Positions 16,265 to 26,115 of a DNA stretch of 64,000 bases are shown in pieces. The stretch comes from Methylophilus medardensis. GTDB lineage: Bacteria > Pseudomonadota > Gammaproteobacteria > Burkholderiales > Methylophilaceae. Under the pieces are notes generated by a model. That model did not search any database. It was not told where the DNA came from and saw only the letters and a list, made by a program, of their open reading frames with translations. The position numbers and the translations under genes were made by a program. Every line of letters begins with the position of its first letter. Within the stretch, counting starts at the first letter, position 1. The stretch lies in NCBI RefSeq assembly GCF_006363915.1, contig NZ_CP040946.1, one strand, 5' to 3'.

Positions 16265-18472
16265 ATGCGTACACAAGCTAAATCCAAAAAAGAGCCTTTA
16301 TATGTATTATTAATCAGTGTGCACGGCCTGATTCGGGGCGAGCAGCTCGAGTTAGGCGTCGATGCAGACACGGGCGGACAATGCACCTATGTGCTTGACT
16401 TAGCCAAGGCGCTGGCAGCGCATCCGCAGGTGGCAAAAGTGGATTTGATGACGCGTCTGATCGATGACCCTGCGCTCGCCGCAGACTATGCGCAGCCAGA
16501 AGAGACGCTCAGTCAACATGCCCGCATCATCCGTTTTCCATGCGGACCCAAGCGTTATATGCGCAAAGAAACCTTATGGCCATATCTTGACCAGATGGTG
16601 GACCGCTGCCTGCATTATTTGCGACAACAAGGGCGCCTGCCTGATGTGATTCACTCGCATTATGCTGATGCAGGCTATGTGGGACGTCAATTATCAATGT
16701 TGCTTGGTATCCCGCTTATACACACCGGGCACTCGTTGGGTAGACCCAAGCAAGCGCGCTTGCTTTCGAGTGGTCGTAAAGCGGCTAATATTGAAAAGCA
16801 GTTTAATTTTGAACGCCGTATTGCCGAGGAAGAGGCGCTCATGCAACATGCCTCGCTTATCGTCACCAGTACACGACAAGAAATCGAATTGCAGTATGGC
16901 ATGTATCCGCACCCGGACCCAAAGCGATTCAAAGTGATTCCACCCGGCACTGATACCTCGCGTTTTTCACCTCCAGGTAGGCAGGCCATTGCACCCGCGG
17001 TTGAACAAAGCATTTACCGCTTTTTGCAGCAACCGAAAAAGCCGATGATCTTATGCATTTGCCGTCCCGAGATAAGAAAAAATATTAAAGGGCTGATTGC
17101 GGCGTATGGCAATAATCTGGCTTTGCAAAAACGGGCCAATTTGGTGCTGGTGGCTGGTTGTCGCGACAATATTCGTGCGCTAGAAAAATCACAGGCGACG
17201 GTGTTGAATGAATTATTACTGGATATTGATCAGTATGATCTCTGGGGCAAAGTCGCGATTCCTAAGCATCACGCGCAAGAGGCCGTGCCTGAGCTCTACC
17301 GGATGGCCGCAAAAAGTCGCGGTGTTTTTATCAATGCCGCCTTTACTGAACCCTTTGGTCTCACCCTGCTCGAAGCCGCTGCATGTGGTTTGCCGGTGAT
17401 CGCGCCAGATGACGGCGGGCCGCGCGACATTTTGGCGAACTGCCATCATGGCTTGCTCGTCAACACGCTCGATCCTATCGCGATGGGCGATACCTTGTTG
17501 GCCGCTTTATCAGACAAAACGCGCTGGCGCGCATGGGCTAAAAATGGTGTATTGAATGTCAAACGCCATTACACTTGGGCAGGGCACGTCAACAAATACG
17601 TCAAAGAAATCAGTGCTTTATTACACAAACAACGTAAAAATTGGCGCAAACAGCAGATCGCTTTACATCAAGGTAAATCGCCTATTCCACTTGCGCAACA
17701 CGCCTTCATTACAGACATCGACAACACCTTGCTGGGTCGCCGCGATGGCCAAGAAGCGTTAGTAGCATGGCTGATCGACAACGTCGGCTATACCGTGTTT
17801 GGCATTGCCACCGGGCGGCCAGTAGACAGTGCAATCCATATTCTGCGTAAACACCGCATCCCGATTCCGGATGTGCTGATCACCTCAGTCGGGTCAGAGA
17901 TTCACTACGGACTACGCCGCATCCCGGATATCGGCTGGGCCAACCATATTCGTCACCTGTGGCGTCGTGAAGATATTCAACAAGCATTAAAAGCGATCCC
18001 CGGCATCCGATTGCAGTCAGCAGATAACCAACGTGAATTTAAAATCTCTTATTTAGTAGACCCACAGGTGATGCCTACGGTGGACGACATTAGTCAGCAT
18101 CTGCGCGGACAAGGCCTTCATGCGCAATTGATTTATTCACACGGCGAGTTTCTAGATGTGTTACCAATTCGTGCCTCAAAGGGCCACGCCATCCGCTACT
18201 TGTCTTACAAGTGGGGCTTACCGCTGGCCAATTTTCTGGTATCTGGCGATTCAGGCAATGACATTGAAATGCTGACCGGTGACACCATGGCGGTGGTGGT
18301 TGGCAACCACAGTGAAGACCTCGCACATTTAAAAGGGGCACCACGTGTTTATTTTGCCGAAGCCACGCATGCTCACGGCATTTTAGAGGGCATGCAACAC
18401 TATAAATTCGGCATCCAACCGACCAAGGCGCAAGCACATACGCACAGCCAAGTCATCATGGAGGGCCGTTGA
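16265..18472 (+). CDS. sps: Sucrose-phosphate synthase with fused C-terminal sucrose-phosphatase domain
   Basis: 735 residues. N-terminal GT4-type glycosyltransferase (~10-460): GADTGGQ-like DADTGGQCTYVLDLA, HSHYADAGYVG, HTGHSLG, and the nucleotide-sugar motif EPFGLTLLEAAACGLPVIA. The C-terminal HAD domain (~478-715) has ITDIDNTLLG at about residue 478, GIATGR and SGDSGNDIEML at about 659, the catalytic Asp and Mg-binding residues of sucrose-phosphatase. Together: UDP-glucose plus fructose-6-P to sucrose-6-P and then sucrose. It lies 3 bp before amylosucrase. In methylotrophs sucrose made this way serves as a compatible solute. Dual activity is inferred from intact motifs in both halves. Confidence 0.9.
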   Translation: MRTQAKSKKEPLYVLLISVHGLIRGEQLELGVDADTGGQCTYVLDLAKALAAHPQVAKVDLMTRLIDDPALAADYAQPEETLSQHARIIRFPCGPKRYMRKETLWPYLDQMVDRCLHYLRQQGRLPDVIHSHYADAGYVGRQLSMLLGIPLIHTGHSLGRPKQARLLSSGRKAANIEKQFNFERRIAEEEALMQHASLIVTSTRQEIELQYGMYPHPDPKRFKVIPPGTDTSRFSPPGRQAIAPAVEQSIYRFLQQPKKPMILCICRPEIRKNIKGLIAAYGNNLALQKRANLVLVAGCRDNIRALEKSQATVLNELLLDIDQYDLWGKVAIPKHHAQEAVPELYRMAAKSRGVFINAAFTEPFGLTLLEAAACGLPVIAPDDGGPRDILANCHHGLLVNTLDPIAMGDTLLAALSDKTRWRAWAKNGVLNVKRHYTWAGHVNKYVKEISALLHKQRKNWRKQQIALHQGKSPIPLAQHAFITDIDNTLLGRRDGQEALVAWLIDNVGYTVFGIATGRPVDSAIHILRKHRIPIPDVLITSVGSEIHYGLRRIPDIGWANHIRHLWRREDIQQALKAIPGIRLQSADNQREFKISYLVDPQVMPTVDDISQHLRGQGLHAQLIYSHGEFLDVLPIRASKGHAIRYLSYKWGLPLANFLVSGDSGNDIEMLTGDTMAVVVGNHSEDLAHLKGAPRVYFAEATHAHGILEGMQHYKFGIQPTKAQAHTHSQVIMEGR

Positions 18473-18475
18473 GTC

Positions 18476-20425
18476 ATGTATGAACAAATCTCGCATTCTT
18501 TGTTGAACGATATTCTCAGTCAGTTTAAACAGCCCAAGGGCGAAGATTGGCAGCACTTTTACACCCGCTTAGGCGCTAATTTTTACGCCATCCACTCGCT
18601 GTTTCACCATCTTTATGGGCACCGTGATGACTTTAAAACGCAGTTAGGCGCACTCATCCGCGTACTCTCGCACCAATACGCCCAACGCGCGCCGCACTTA
18701 AAAGCCAAAGATCTCGAACGCGAAAAAAACCATGATTGGTTTATGCAGCAAAAATGGGTCGGCATGGCGCTATATTGTCAGGGCTTTGCTGGCAACCTAG
18801 CCAATATGCGCGACAAATTAGCTTATTTGCAAGAGCTCGGCGTCAACCTTGTGCATATCCTGCCTATTTGCGATTGCCCGGCGTATGAAAATGATGGCGG
18901 CTATGCAGTGCGCGACTTTAGAAAAGTAGATGCCCGTAACGGCACCATGGCCGATTTAGAGCAACTGATTGCTGCCATGCAACAGTGTGACATGCTGCTG
19001 ACCTTAGATGTGGTGGTCAATCACACCTCTGATGAACATGCTTGGGCCAAGCAAGCAAAACTGGGCGATCCGCATTATCAGGACTACTACTATCTGTATC
19101 CCGACCGCACTATGCCTGACATGTTTGAAGCTGCGATGCCTGAAGTGTTTCCGGAGCACGCGCCCGGCAGCTTCACCTTCAACCCTGAAACAGGCAAATG
19201 GGTGATGACGGTGTTCAACCGCTATCAATGGGATCTCAATTACACCAATCCGGCGGTGTTAATTGAAATGGTGGACATTATTTTATTTTGGGCGAACAAA
19301 GGCGTCGATATTTTACGGCTGGATGCCGTGGCATTTTTGTGGAAAAAAATCGGTAGCAGTTGTCAAAATGAGCGAGAGGCGCATCTGATTTTGCAACTAC
19401 TCAAAGACTGTTGCCAAGTCACCGCGCCCGGCGTCATTTTTATTGCTGAAGCCATTGTGGCCCCGCTCGAAATTATTAAATACTTTGGGGAAGATGCCAT
19501 TAATGCCAAGGAGTGCGAAATTGCCTACAACGCTACGTTTATGGCCTTGCTGTGGGATGCGGTTGCAACCAAACAAACCGTGTTACTCACCAAAGGCGTA
19601 GATGATTTGCCAGAAAAACTGGATCGCGCGACCTGGTTAAACTACGTGCGCTGTCATGACGATATTGGGCTGGGGTTTAGTGATCAGGCCATTATTGCGG
19701 CGGGTTTTGAGCCTGTTTCTCATCGCCGTTTTCTCGTCGACTACTACACTGGCCACTACCCTGAATCGAATGCCAGAGGATTTGCGTTTGGCGTCAACCA
19801 AAAAACCGGGGATGCGAGAATCTCGGGTGCGTTAGCCTCTTTAGCGGGCCTTGAAACGGCGCTCGCCAACCAAGATCCCCCTGCCATCGAAAACGCCATT
19901 CTGACCATTATTCTTCTGCATAATTTGATTATGTCTTTTGGCGGCATCCCGCTTTTGTATTATGGCGATGCCGTGGGCACACTGAACAATGACAGCTACT
20001 TGCAAGATGAAAATAAGATGCACGATAACCGCTGGGTGCATCGGCCAACGCTAGATTGGGAGGTGGTTGCCCTGAAAAATCAAGATGGCAGCGTGCAACA
20101 GCACCTGTTTAGTCAAATCAAGCAACTGATTGCCATGCGTAAAGAAATAGCCGCGTTTGCAGACCTGAATAACCGTGAATTAATTGCACTTGAAAACCCG
20201 CATCTGTTTGCCTTCTATCGGGATGTCCAAACGGGCATGCACGCCAAAGTCGTTGTCATCGCCAATTTTGATACTGAAGCGCAAGCGGTGTCTCTGCAAC
20301 CCTTTCGCCAAAGGGGTTTGTTTAAGGCGCCTATGTTGACTGAATTATCGACCGGTCAGTCACTCTCCATCACAGACGAACAACTCGTGATTCCCAAACT
20401 CACCGCCTACTGGCTATCCACTTAA
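18476..20425 (+). CDS. ams: Amylosucrase (GH13)
   Basis: 649 residues, the usual amylosucrase length. Catalytic signature regions of GH13 subfamily 4: DVVVNHTSDEHAWA, ILRLDAVAFLWK (nucleophile Asp, about residue 283), IAEAIVAP (acid/base Glu, about 325) and VRCHDDIGLGF. The enzyme splits sucrose, releasing fructose and adding glucose to an alpha-1,4-glucan. Starts 3 bp after the sucrose synthase gene, so synthesis and breakdown of sucrose are on one message. The alternative, a sucrose hydrolase of the same subfamily, cannot be fully excluded without structural comparison. Confidence 0.9.
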   Translation: MYEQISHSLLNDILSQFKQPKGEDWQHFYTRLGANFYAIHSLFHHLYGHRDDFKTQLGALIRVLSHQYAQRAPHLKAKDLEREKNHDWFMQQKWVGMALYCQGFAGNLANMRDKLAYLQELGVNLVHILPICDCPAYENDGGYAVRDFRKVDARNGTMADLEQLIAAMQQCDMLLTLDVVVNHTSDEHAWAKQAKLGDPHYQDYYYLYPDRTMPDMFEAAMPEVFPEHAPGSFTFNPETGKWVMTVFNRYQWDLNYTNPAVLIEMVDIILFWANKGVDILRLDAVAFLWKKIGSSCQNEREAHLILQLLKDCCQVTAPGVIFIAEAIVAPLEIIKYFGEDAINAKECEIAYNATFMALLWDAVATKQTVLLTKGVDDLPEKLDRATWLNYVRCHDDIGLGFSDQAIIAAGFEPVSHRRFLVDYYTGHYPESNARGFAFGVNQKTGDARISGALASLAGLETALANQDPPAIENAILTIILLHNLIMSFGGIPLLYYGDAVGTLNNDSYLQDENKMHDNRWVHRPTLDWEVVALKNQDGSVQQHLFSQIKQLIAMRKEIAAFADLNNRELIALENPHLFAFYRDVQTGMHAKVVVIANFDTEAQAVSLQPFRQRGLFKAPMLTELSTGQSLSITDEQLVIPKLTAYWLST

Positions 20426-20454
20426 CCAGAACGACGAAAGGACGCATCAACCTC

Positions 20455-21333
20455 ATGTCATGGTTTACTTACTTAGGGATCGAAAATCCCGCACAAATGC
20501 TCGCGCTGGTGAAAATGTTGCTGCGCATTTTTTTAATTATCGGCATTGCCTACTTTCTCAATCGGCTGAGTAAACAATTGATTGTCAAACTGCGCGATAC
20601 ATTCAACGCTAGGCAAGCAGATAATATCGAAGAAATCAAACGGTTAAACACCCTCAGCATGGTGCTTCGCTATATTGTCACTACCGTCATTCTCGCGATT
20701 ACCGTGGTCGAGATTCTGCACGAACTGGGCATTTCAATCGCTCCGGTACTGGCAGCTGCAGGGGTGGTTGGGCTGGCAGTGGGTTTTGGTGCGCAGAGTT
20801 TGGTCAAAGATTACTTTAACGGTTTTTTTCTACTGCTCGAAAATCAGATTCGTAAAGACGATGTGGTCGAGATTGCCGACAAGGCCGGCTTGGTTGAAGA
20901 AATCACGCTACGCTATATCAAAATGCGTGATTATGAAGGCAATGTACATTATGTGCCGAATGGACAAATAACCACAGTCACCAACCGCTCGCGCGATTAT
21001 GCCTATGCCGTGATGGATATCGGAGTGGCCTATAAGGAAAATATTGAGATGGTCATGCAGATCATGCAAGAGGTTGGCAACGCGCTCTATGCAGACACTG
21101 CCTTCAATGACAAGATTCTGGATGCACTGGAAATGGCAGGGGTAGATGAGCTGGGTGATTCAGCGGTGGTGATTCGCTGTCGTTACAAGGTTCGCCCTCT
21201 GGAGCAATGGACGATCAAACGCGAGTATTTGAAACGCATTAAAAACGCATTTGATCAACAGGGCATTGAAATTCCATTCCCACATCTGACGGTCTATCAA
21301 GGCGCTATCCAGCAGGCCTTGGCCCTTGATTAA
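20455..21333 (+). CDS. mscS: Small-conductance mechanosensitive channel, MscS family
   Basis: 292 residues. Three N-terminal membrane helices (~15-35, ~62-84, ~88-118), the third being the Gly/Ala-rich pore helix (APVLAAAGVVGLAVGFGAQSLVKDY), followed by the cytosolic beta and alpha/beta vestibule domains (~125-285; EEITLRYIKMRDYEGNVHYVPNGQ). Such channels vent solutes on hypo-osmotic shock. Located 29 bp after amylosucrase in the sucrose operon, which fits a role in releasing solute when osmolarity falls. Confidence 0.92.
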   Translation: MSWFTYLGIENPAQMLALVKMLLRIFLIIGIAYFLNRLSKQLIVKLRDTFNARQADNIEEIKRLNTLSMVLRYIVTTVILAITVVEILHELGISIAPVLAAAGVVGLAVGFGAQSLVKDYFNGFFLLLENQIRKDDVVEIADKAGLVEEITLRYIKMRDYEGNVHYVPNGQITTVTNRSRDYAYAVMDIGVAYKENIEMVMQIMQEVGNALYADTAFNDKILDALEMAGVDELGDSAVVIRCRYKVRPLEQWTIKREYLKRIKNAFDQQGIEIPFPHLTVYQGAIQQALALD

Positions 21334-21357
21334 AAACGGGTGAAAACCCGCTTTGTT
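21333..21357. terminator. Hairpin between mscS and the opposing membrane-protein gene
   Basis: CGGGT / ACCCG core with a GAAA loop and flanking A-rich/T-rich arms directly after the mscS stop, with one bulge in the outer stem. Likely terminates mscS and possibly the opposing operon. Confidence 0.5.
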
Positions 21358-21361
21358 AAGA

Positions 21362-21838
21362 TTAGAGTATGCGGCGTTTCTGTTTGTAGCGATAGGCAAG
21401 CAAGATCACAATCCCGGCCAGATTCGGCCACCAGATATACCAATGTGACCACGGAATACCATCCACTTTGACATCAGACAGTGGCCACAACAATGGCGTG
21501 GCGAAGTAATCAAGGCTATGAAATGGAAAATCCAGCAGAATATGAAATGGCCATGCCAGCATGGCAAAAGCAATTTCTTTACGCCAGACCGCCATCAGAC
21601 CAATCACCACAAAGGCAACCACAAAACTATGTCCCACGGTATACGCTGGATAAATCCATGCAGGCAACGTCGATAAAGCGGGCTTGCCCCAGGTGTAGTT
21701 ACCTTCTATCACGCGCAACAAAAATAAAGCGCCAAAAGAGATCAGGTCTGGCATCGCCCCCATCAAGGCAGCAAATTTGGGGTATCTGCGAAAGCCAAAT
21801 AGTCCGAATCCCCACAAGGCGTGGCTAAAGGTATCCAT
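21362..21838 (-). CDS. Small multi-pass membrane protein, YdjM/DUF457-like
   Basis: 158 residues, starting MDTFSHALWGFGLFG and continuing with four hydrophobic segments and AMPDLISFGALFLL. The N-terminal His plus a PD motif is typical of the LexA-regulated YdjM / 'membrane-bound metal-dependent hydrolase' group, whose activity is not established. C-terminus is basic (YRYKQKRR). It starts 15 bp after glmM ends and is the last gene of the folP-glmM run. Assignment to the family is by pattern, moderately sure. Confidence 0.65.
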   Translation of the reverse strand: MDTFSHALWGFGLFGFRRYPKFAALMGAMPDLISFGALFLLRVIEGNYTWGKPALSTLPAWIYPAYTVGHSFVVAFVVIGLMAVWRKEIAFAMLAWPFHILLDFPFHSLDYFATPLLWPLSDVKVDGIPWSHWYIWWPNLAGIVILLAYRYKQKRRIL

Positions 21839-21853
21839 TTCATCCCCCTATCA

Positions 21854-23206
21854 CTAGGCAGATAACTGACGAATCACCGTTGCCAGCTGTTCTGCTTGCG
21901 ATTGTACCAAGGCCGCATTTAAGCCTTCTACCATTACCCGAATTTTAGGCTCGGTGCCAGAAGCGCGCAATAGTACGCGGCCTTGACCATGCAATGCTTG
22001 TTCGGCTTGGCTCACCGCCGTTTGTACCGCCGCCTGCTGCAAGTCTAGTTTTTGTTGGGTAGTGACATTGATCAACACTTGCGGATAGAGCGTTAAATCA
22101 GCCCCTAGCTGCTGTAGGGTTTTACCGCTCTCACGCAAAGATTGCAGTACCTGTAACGCGGCAATAATCGCGTCACCACTGGTATGTTTATCCAAGGTGA
22201 GGATATGCCCAGAATTTTCACCGCCTAGTTTCCAGTTCTTTTCTTGTAACAGCTCCAACACATAACGGTCACCCACCTTGGCACGACCAAAGGGAATCTG
22301 GTGCTTTTGTAAGGCATGCTCGAGTGCCAAATTGGTCATCAGCGTGCCCGCCACACCGCCTTTGAGTTTCCCTTTGGCATACAACCCCATGGCAATGATA
22401 TACAGTAACTGATCGCCGTCGAGCAGCTGACCGGCACCGTCCACCATCATCACCCGGTCGCCGTCACCATCGAAGGCAATCCCTAAGTCTGCATGATGCG
22501 CAACCACGGCTTGTTGCAGCGCTTGTGGATGCGTTGAGCCCACATTTTCGTTGATATTCAACCCGTCCGGCTGATTGCCAATGGCAATCACCTCAGCGCC
22601 TAACTCGTGAAACACCGGCGGGGCCACATGGTAAGTGGCGCCATGCGCACAATCGAGAACAATTTTAAGCCCACGCAAATCGAGATGATTCGGAAAAGTA
22701 CTTTTACAGAACTCGACGTAACGGCCCGCCGCGTCATCCACCCGTTTTGCCTTACCCAAGTGCGCAGAGGCCATCACCTGCATGGGCTTGGCTAATTCAG
22801 CCTCGATCGCGTATTCGATGTCATCCGGCAGCTTTGTCCCTTGTGCCGAAAAAAACTTAATGCCATTGTCATCGTAAGGATTGTGTGAGGCCGAAATCAC
22901 AATGCCCGCCTGCGCCCGCAGCGCCCGCGTCAAATAAGCCACGGCAGGGGTCGGCATGGGGCCGGTGAGTAACACATCCACGCCAGCGGCAGATAAGCCC
23001 GCCTCCAATGAAGCTTCGAGCATATAGCCCGAAATACGCGTATCTTTGCCAATCAACACCGTGGGACGCTTTCCCATCGGCAAATGCTCATGATTCGCTA
23101 ACACACGTCCAGCAGCGTAGCCAAGCTTCATGACAAACTCTGGCGTGATCACCGACTCCCCCACGCGTCCACGAATGCCATCGGTACCAAAATATTGTTT
23201 ACTCAT
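21854..23206 (-). CDS. glmM: Phosphoglucosamine mutase
   Basis: 450 residues, converts glucosamine-6-P to glucosamine-1-P for peptidoglycan and LPS precursors. Starts with FGTDGIRGRVGES; the phosphoserine loop is GIVISASHNPYDDNGIKFF (active-site Ser about residue 105), the metal-binding loop FDGDGDRVMMVD and the sugar-binding GGENSGHI are present; the C-terminal phosphate-binding RASGTEPKIRVM is intact. Follows folP by 30 bp on the same strand, the conserved folP-glmM pair. Confidence 0.97.
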   Translation of the reverse strand: MSKQYFGTDGIRGRVGESVITPEFVMKLGYAAGRVLANHEHLPMGKRPTVLIGKDTRISGYMLEASLEAGLSAAGVDVLLTGPMPTPAVAYLTRALRAQAGIVISASHNPYDDNGIKFFSAQGTKLPDDIEYAIEAELAKPMQVMASAHLGKAKRVDDAAGRYVEFCKSTFPNHLDLRGLKIVLDCAHGATYHVAPPVFHELGAEVIAIGNQPDGLNINENVGSTHPQALQQAVVAHHADLGIAFDGDGDRVMMVDGAGQLLDGDQLLYIIAMGLYAKGKLKGGVAGTLMTNLALEHALQKHQIPFGRAKVGDRYVLELLQEKNWKLGGENSGHILTLDKHTSGDAIIAALQVLQSLRESGKTLQQLGADLTLYPQVLINVTTQQKLDLQQAAVQTAVSQAEQALHGQGRVLLRASGTEPKIRVMVEGLNAALVQSQAEQLATVIRQLSA

Positions 23207-23236
23207 TACGATTATCCTTAGGGCTTTTGCCTGAAT

Positions 23237-24061
23237 TTATTTTAATGCAGCCACTACTTTGAGGGCTTCGACCGTCGCTTTAACATCATGTACCCGCAAC
23301 AGGTGGGCGCCATGCATGGCACTGATGACCGCAGCCGCCACGCTGGCATGCAAGCGCGCATCCACATCATTGCCGGTCATTTGCCCCAACACGGATTTTC
23401 GAGACAAGCCCACTAGCAAAGGGCAATTTAATGCTACCAGTTCCGGTAAGGCTTTCACCAAGGCAATATTATGGCTACGCGTTTTACCAAAACCAAAGCC
23501 AGGGTCAAACATGATACGTGATGGTGCAATCCCGGCCGCCAGACAGGCGTCGCGCTGGTTGCTTAAAAACTGTTTTACCTCGGCTACTACATCGGTATAG
23601 TGCGGATCAAGTTGCATGGTTTGTGGCGTGCCTTGCATATGCATGATGCATACACCCACCTGACTACCCGCAACCACCTCCAACGCCCCCGGCGTTTGCA
23701 AGCCACGGACATCGTTCACCATGCTCGCACCCGCAGCGATCGCCGCGCGCATCACTTCAGGTTTGTAGGTATCAATTGAAATCGGCACGGGAATGTCTCG
23801 TGCGACTAATGCCTCGATCACGGGGATGACGCGTTGCAACTCTTCGTCAAGTGGAACCGGCTGCGCGTTAGGTCGCGTCGATTCACCACCAATGTCCAAA
23901 ATCGCTGCCCCTTGCTCAATCAACAACAGTGCCTGCGCGACCGCAGCCTCCTGTTGCGCAAACTGACCACCATCCGAGAAGGAATCAGGCGTCACATTGA
24001 GTATGCCCATGACTTTGGGGGAATCAAACTGCAGGCTGAAATGTCCGCATTCAAACAGCAT
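23237..24061 (-). CDS. folP: Dihydropteroate synthase
   Basis: 274 residues, TIM-barrel enzyme condensing p-aminobenzoate with hydroxymethyl-dihydropterin diphosphate in folate synthesis. Both family signatures are visible: MGILNVTPDSFSDGGQF (~18-34) and LDIGGESTRPNAQPV (~55-70); the later KTRSHN and VGLSRKSVLG loops are also present. Lies between ftsH and glmM as in many proteobacteria, but two hairpins separate it from ftsH, so it may have its own start signal in that 93-bp gap. Confidence 0.96.
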   Translation of the reverse strand: MLFECGHFSLQFDSPKVMGILNVTPDSFSDGGQFAQQEAAVAQALLLIEQGAAILDIGGESTRPNAQPVPLDEELQRVIPVIEALVARDIPVPISIDTYKPEVMRAAIAAGASMVNDVRGLQTPGALEVVAGSQVGVCIMHMQGTPQTMQLDPHYTDVVAEVKQFLSNQRDACLAAGIAPSRIMFDPGFGFGKTRSHNIALVKALPELVALNCPLLVGLSRKSVLGQMTGNDVDARLHASVAAAVISAMHGAHLLRVHDVKATVEALKVVAALK

Positions 24062-24077
24062 AGGTCATTGTATGTCC

Positions 24078-24108
24078 AAAAAAACAAAGGCTGGCAAATG
24101 CCAGCCTT
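24078..24108 (-). terminator. Intrinsic terminator of ftsH
   Basis: AAGGCTGG / CCAGCCTT stem with a short A-rich loop; on the minus strand it is followed by a T-rich run (TTTGTTTTTTT), just before folP. Confidence 0.75.
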
Positions 24109-24121
24109 GTTATTTTAACTG

Positions 24122-24149
24122 AAAGCGGGGGTGTAAAACACCCGCTTTT
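24122..24149 (-). terminator. Second hairpin directly after ftsH
   Basis: AAAGCGGG...ACACCCGCTTT hairpin with a two-base bulge, 5 bp beyond the ftsH stop and in tandem with the stronger hairpin at 24078. No good T run of its own on the minus strand; may protect the 3' end. Confidence 0.4.
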
Positions 24150-24154
24150 ATACC

Positions 24155-26065
24155 TTAAGCATTACTTTCAGTCTCATCACCTTTTGCCGTTGGTTGAGGC
24201 GCAGGATTCACAATCGGGCCTGTACCACTGCCACCAGAGCTCACCACTGGACCATTTTTTGGTTTTGGCGCCCGCACTGGCAAGCCCGCCATAATGTCAT
24301 TGATTTGATCCGCATCGATGGTTTCCATTTCCATTAACGCTTTGGTCATGGCCTCGACTTTATCGCGATTGTCTTCAAGCAATTTGCGGGCAAGACTATA
24401 CTGCTCATCCAAGATACGGCGGATTTCTGCATCCACTTTTTGTTGAGTGGCTTCAGACACTGTGCGGGAAGACATGCTACCCATCCATGAATCTTGCTCA
24501 CTACCAGCATACACCATGGTGCCCAGACTATCGGACATGCCATATTTAGTCACCATGTCACGTGCCATTTTGGTGGCGCGTTCAAAGTCATTAGAAGCCC
24601 CGGTAGACATTTGATGCATGAAAATTTCTTCAGCAATACGGCCGCCAAACAGAATAGAAATATCTTCTAACATCTTGTCTTTGTAGTTACTGATGCGGTC
24701 ATGTTCCGGCAACTGCCAGGTCAAACCCAAAGCCCAGCCGCGCGGCATAATAGTCACTTTGTGTACAGGATCCGCTTTGGGTAGCAGTTTAGCCACCACC
24801 GCATGTCCAGACTCATGGTAAGCCGTATTCAGTCTTTCCTCTTCGCGCATCACCATTGATTTACGCTCAGGACCCATAAAAATCTTGTCCTTAGCATCCT
24901 CAAAATCTTGCATATCAACAGTGCGTTTATTGCGGCGTGCTGCAAATAAGGCGGATTCGTTTACCAAGTTCGCGAGATCGGCACCGCTGAAACCAGGCGT
25001 ACCACGCGCTAGAATGTCCGCTCTCACATCTGGGTCAATCGGCACTTTGCGCATATGCACATTCAAGATTTGCTCACGGCCTTTAATATCTGGCAAGCCA
25101 ACCATCACCTGACGGTCAAAACGGCCTGGACGCAGTAAAGCTTTATCCAATACATCTGCACGGTTCGTGGCAGCAATCACAATCACGCCGGAGTTTGCCT
25201 CAAAACCGTCCATCTCAACCAGCATTTGGTTCAAGGTTTGCTCGCGCTCATCATTACCGCCGCCAGTACCGGCGCCACGATGGCGGCCAACTGCATCAAT
25301 TTCGTCAATGAAAATGATACAAGGAGAGTTTTTCTTAGCGGTTTCAAACATGTCACGCACACGCGCCGCACCTACCCCAACAAACATTTCAACAAAGTCA
25401 GATCCTGAAATACTGAAGAAAGGCACTTTGGCTTCGCCAGCGATGGCACGAGCCAACAACGTTTTACCAGTCCCAGGTGGGCCCACCATCAACACGCCCC
25501 GAGGGATACGCCCGCCTAGCTTCTGAAACTTTGTTGGATCTTTCAAGAAGTCCACCAGCTCAGACACTTCTTCTTTGGCTTCGTCGCAACCAGCTACATC
25601 AGCAAAGGTCGTGCTGTTGTTGGATTCGTCCAATTGACGGGCTTTACTTTTGCCGAATGAGAACGGACCGCCGCCCTTGCCGCCACCTTGCATCTGGCGC
25701 ATGAAGAAAATCCAAACACCGATCAACAGAACCATTGGGAACCAAGACACGAAGATACTCATGAGGACAGACTCATGCTCTTCCGGTTTAGCCTCAACGA
25801 TCACATTATTTTTCAGAAGATCTGACACCATCCATGGATCAGATGGCGTGAAGGTGTCGTAGTTTTTGCCCTCGTTGGTGGTCACGTGCAGTGAGCGACC
25901 ATCGATTTGCACTTTTGCAACGCGGCCATCTCTCACCTCTTGCATGAACTGAGAATAAACCACTTGACCACCACTTCTGGCGGTGCCGCTGAATTGGTTA
26001 AATACCGTCATCAGCAACAAAGCGATCGCTACCCAAATCGCAATATTTTTCAATAGATTATTCAA
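24155..26065 (-). CDS. ftsH: ATP-dependent zinc metalloprotease FtsH
   Basis: 636 residues, membrane-anchored AAA+ protease degrading misfolded membrane proteins and regulators such as LpxC and sigma-32 in E. coli. Two membrane helices (~7-25 and ~102-122) flank a small periplasmic domain; Walker A GPPGTGKT (Lys201), Walker B IIFIDEID, the second region of homology (ATNRADVLDKALLRPGRFD) and the zinc motif HESGH (about residue 416) are all intact. Gly/Pro/Ser-rich C-terminal tail. Lies 148 bp from rlmE on the same strand, with a heat-shock-type promoter in between. Confidence 0.98.
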   Translation of the reverse strand: MNNLLKNIAIWVAIALLLMTVFNQFSGTARSGGQVVYSQFMQEVRDGRVAKVQIDGRSLHVTTNEGKNYDTFTPSDPWMVSDLLKNNVIVEAKPEEHESVLMSIFVSWFPMVLLIGVWIFFMRQMQGGGKGGGPFSFGKSKARQLDESNNSTTFADVAGCDEAKEEVSELVDFLKDPTKFQKLGGRIPRGVLMVGPPGTGKTLLARAIAGEAKVPFFSISGSDFVEMFVGVGAARVRDMFETAKKNSPCIIFIDEIDAVGRHRGAGTGGGNDEREQTLNQMLVEMDGFEANSGVIVIAATNRADVLDKALLRPGRFDRQVMVGLPDIKGREQILNVHMRKVPIDPDVRADILARGTPGFSGADLANLVNESALFAARRNKRTVDMQDFEDAKDKIFMGPERKSMVMREEERLNTAYHESGHAVVAKLLPKADPVHKVTIMPRGWALGLTWQLPEHDRISNYKDKMLEDISILFGGRIAEEIFMHQMSTGASNDFERATKMARDMVTKYGMSDSLGTMVYAGSEQDSWMGSMSSRTVSEATQQKVDAEIRRILDEQYSLARKLLEDNRDKVEAMTKALMEMETIDADQINDIMAGLPVRAPKPKNGPVVSSGGSGTGPIVNPAPQPTAKGDETESNA

Positions 26066-26115
26066 GGTGGTTCCTTAATTTTAAAATCGAAAGGCAGGGA
26101 GATCCCTAACTGGAA

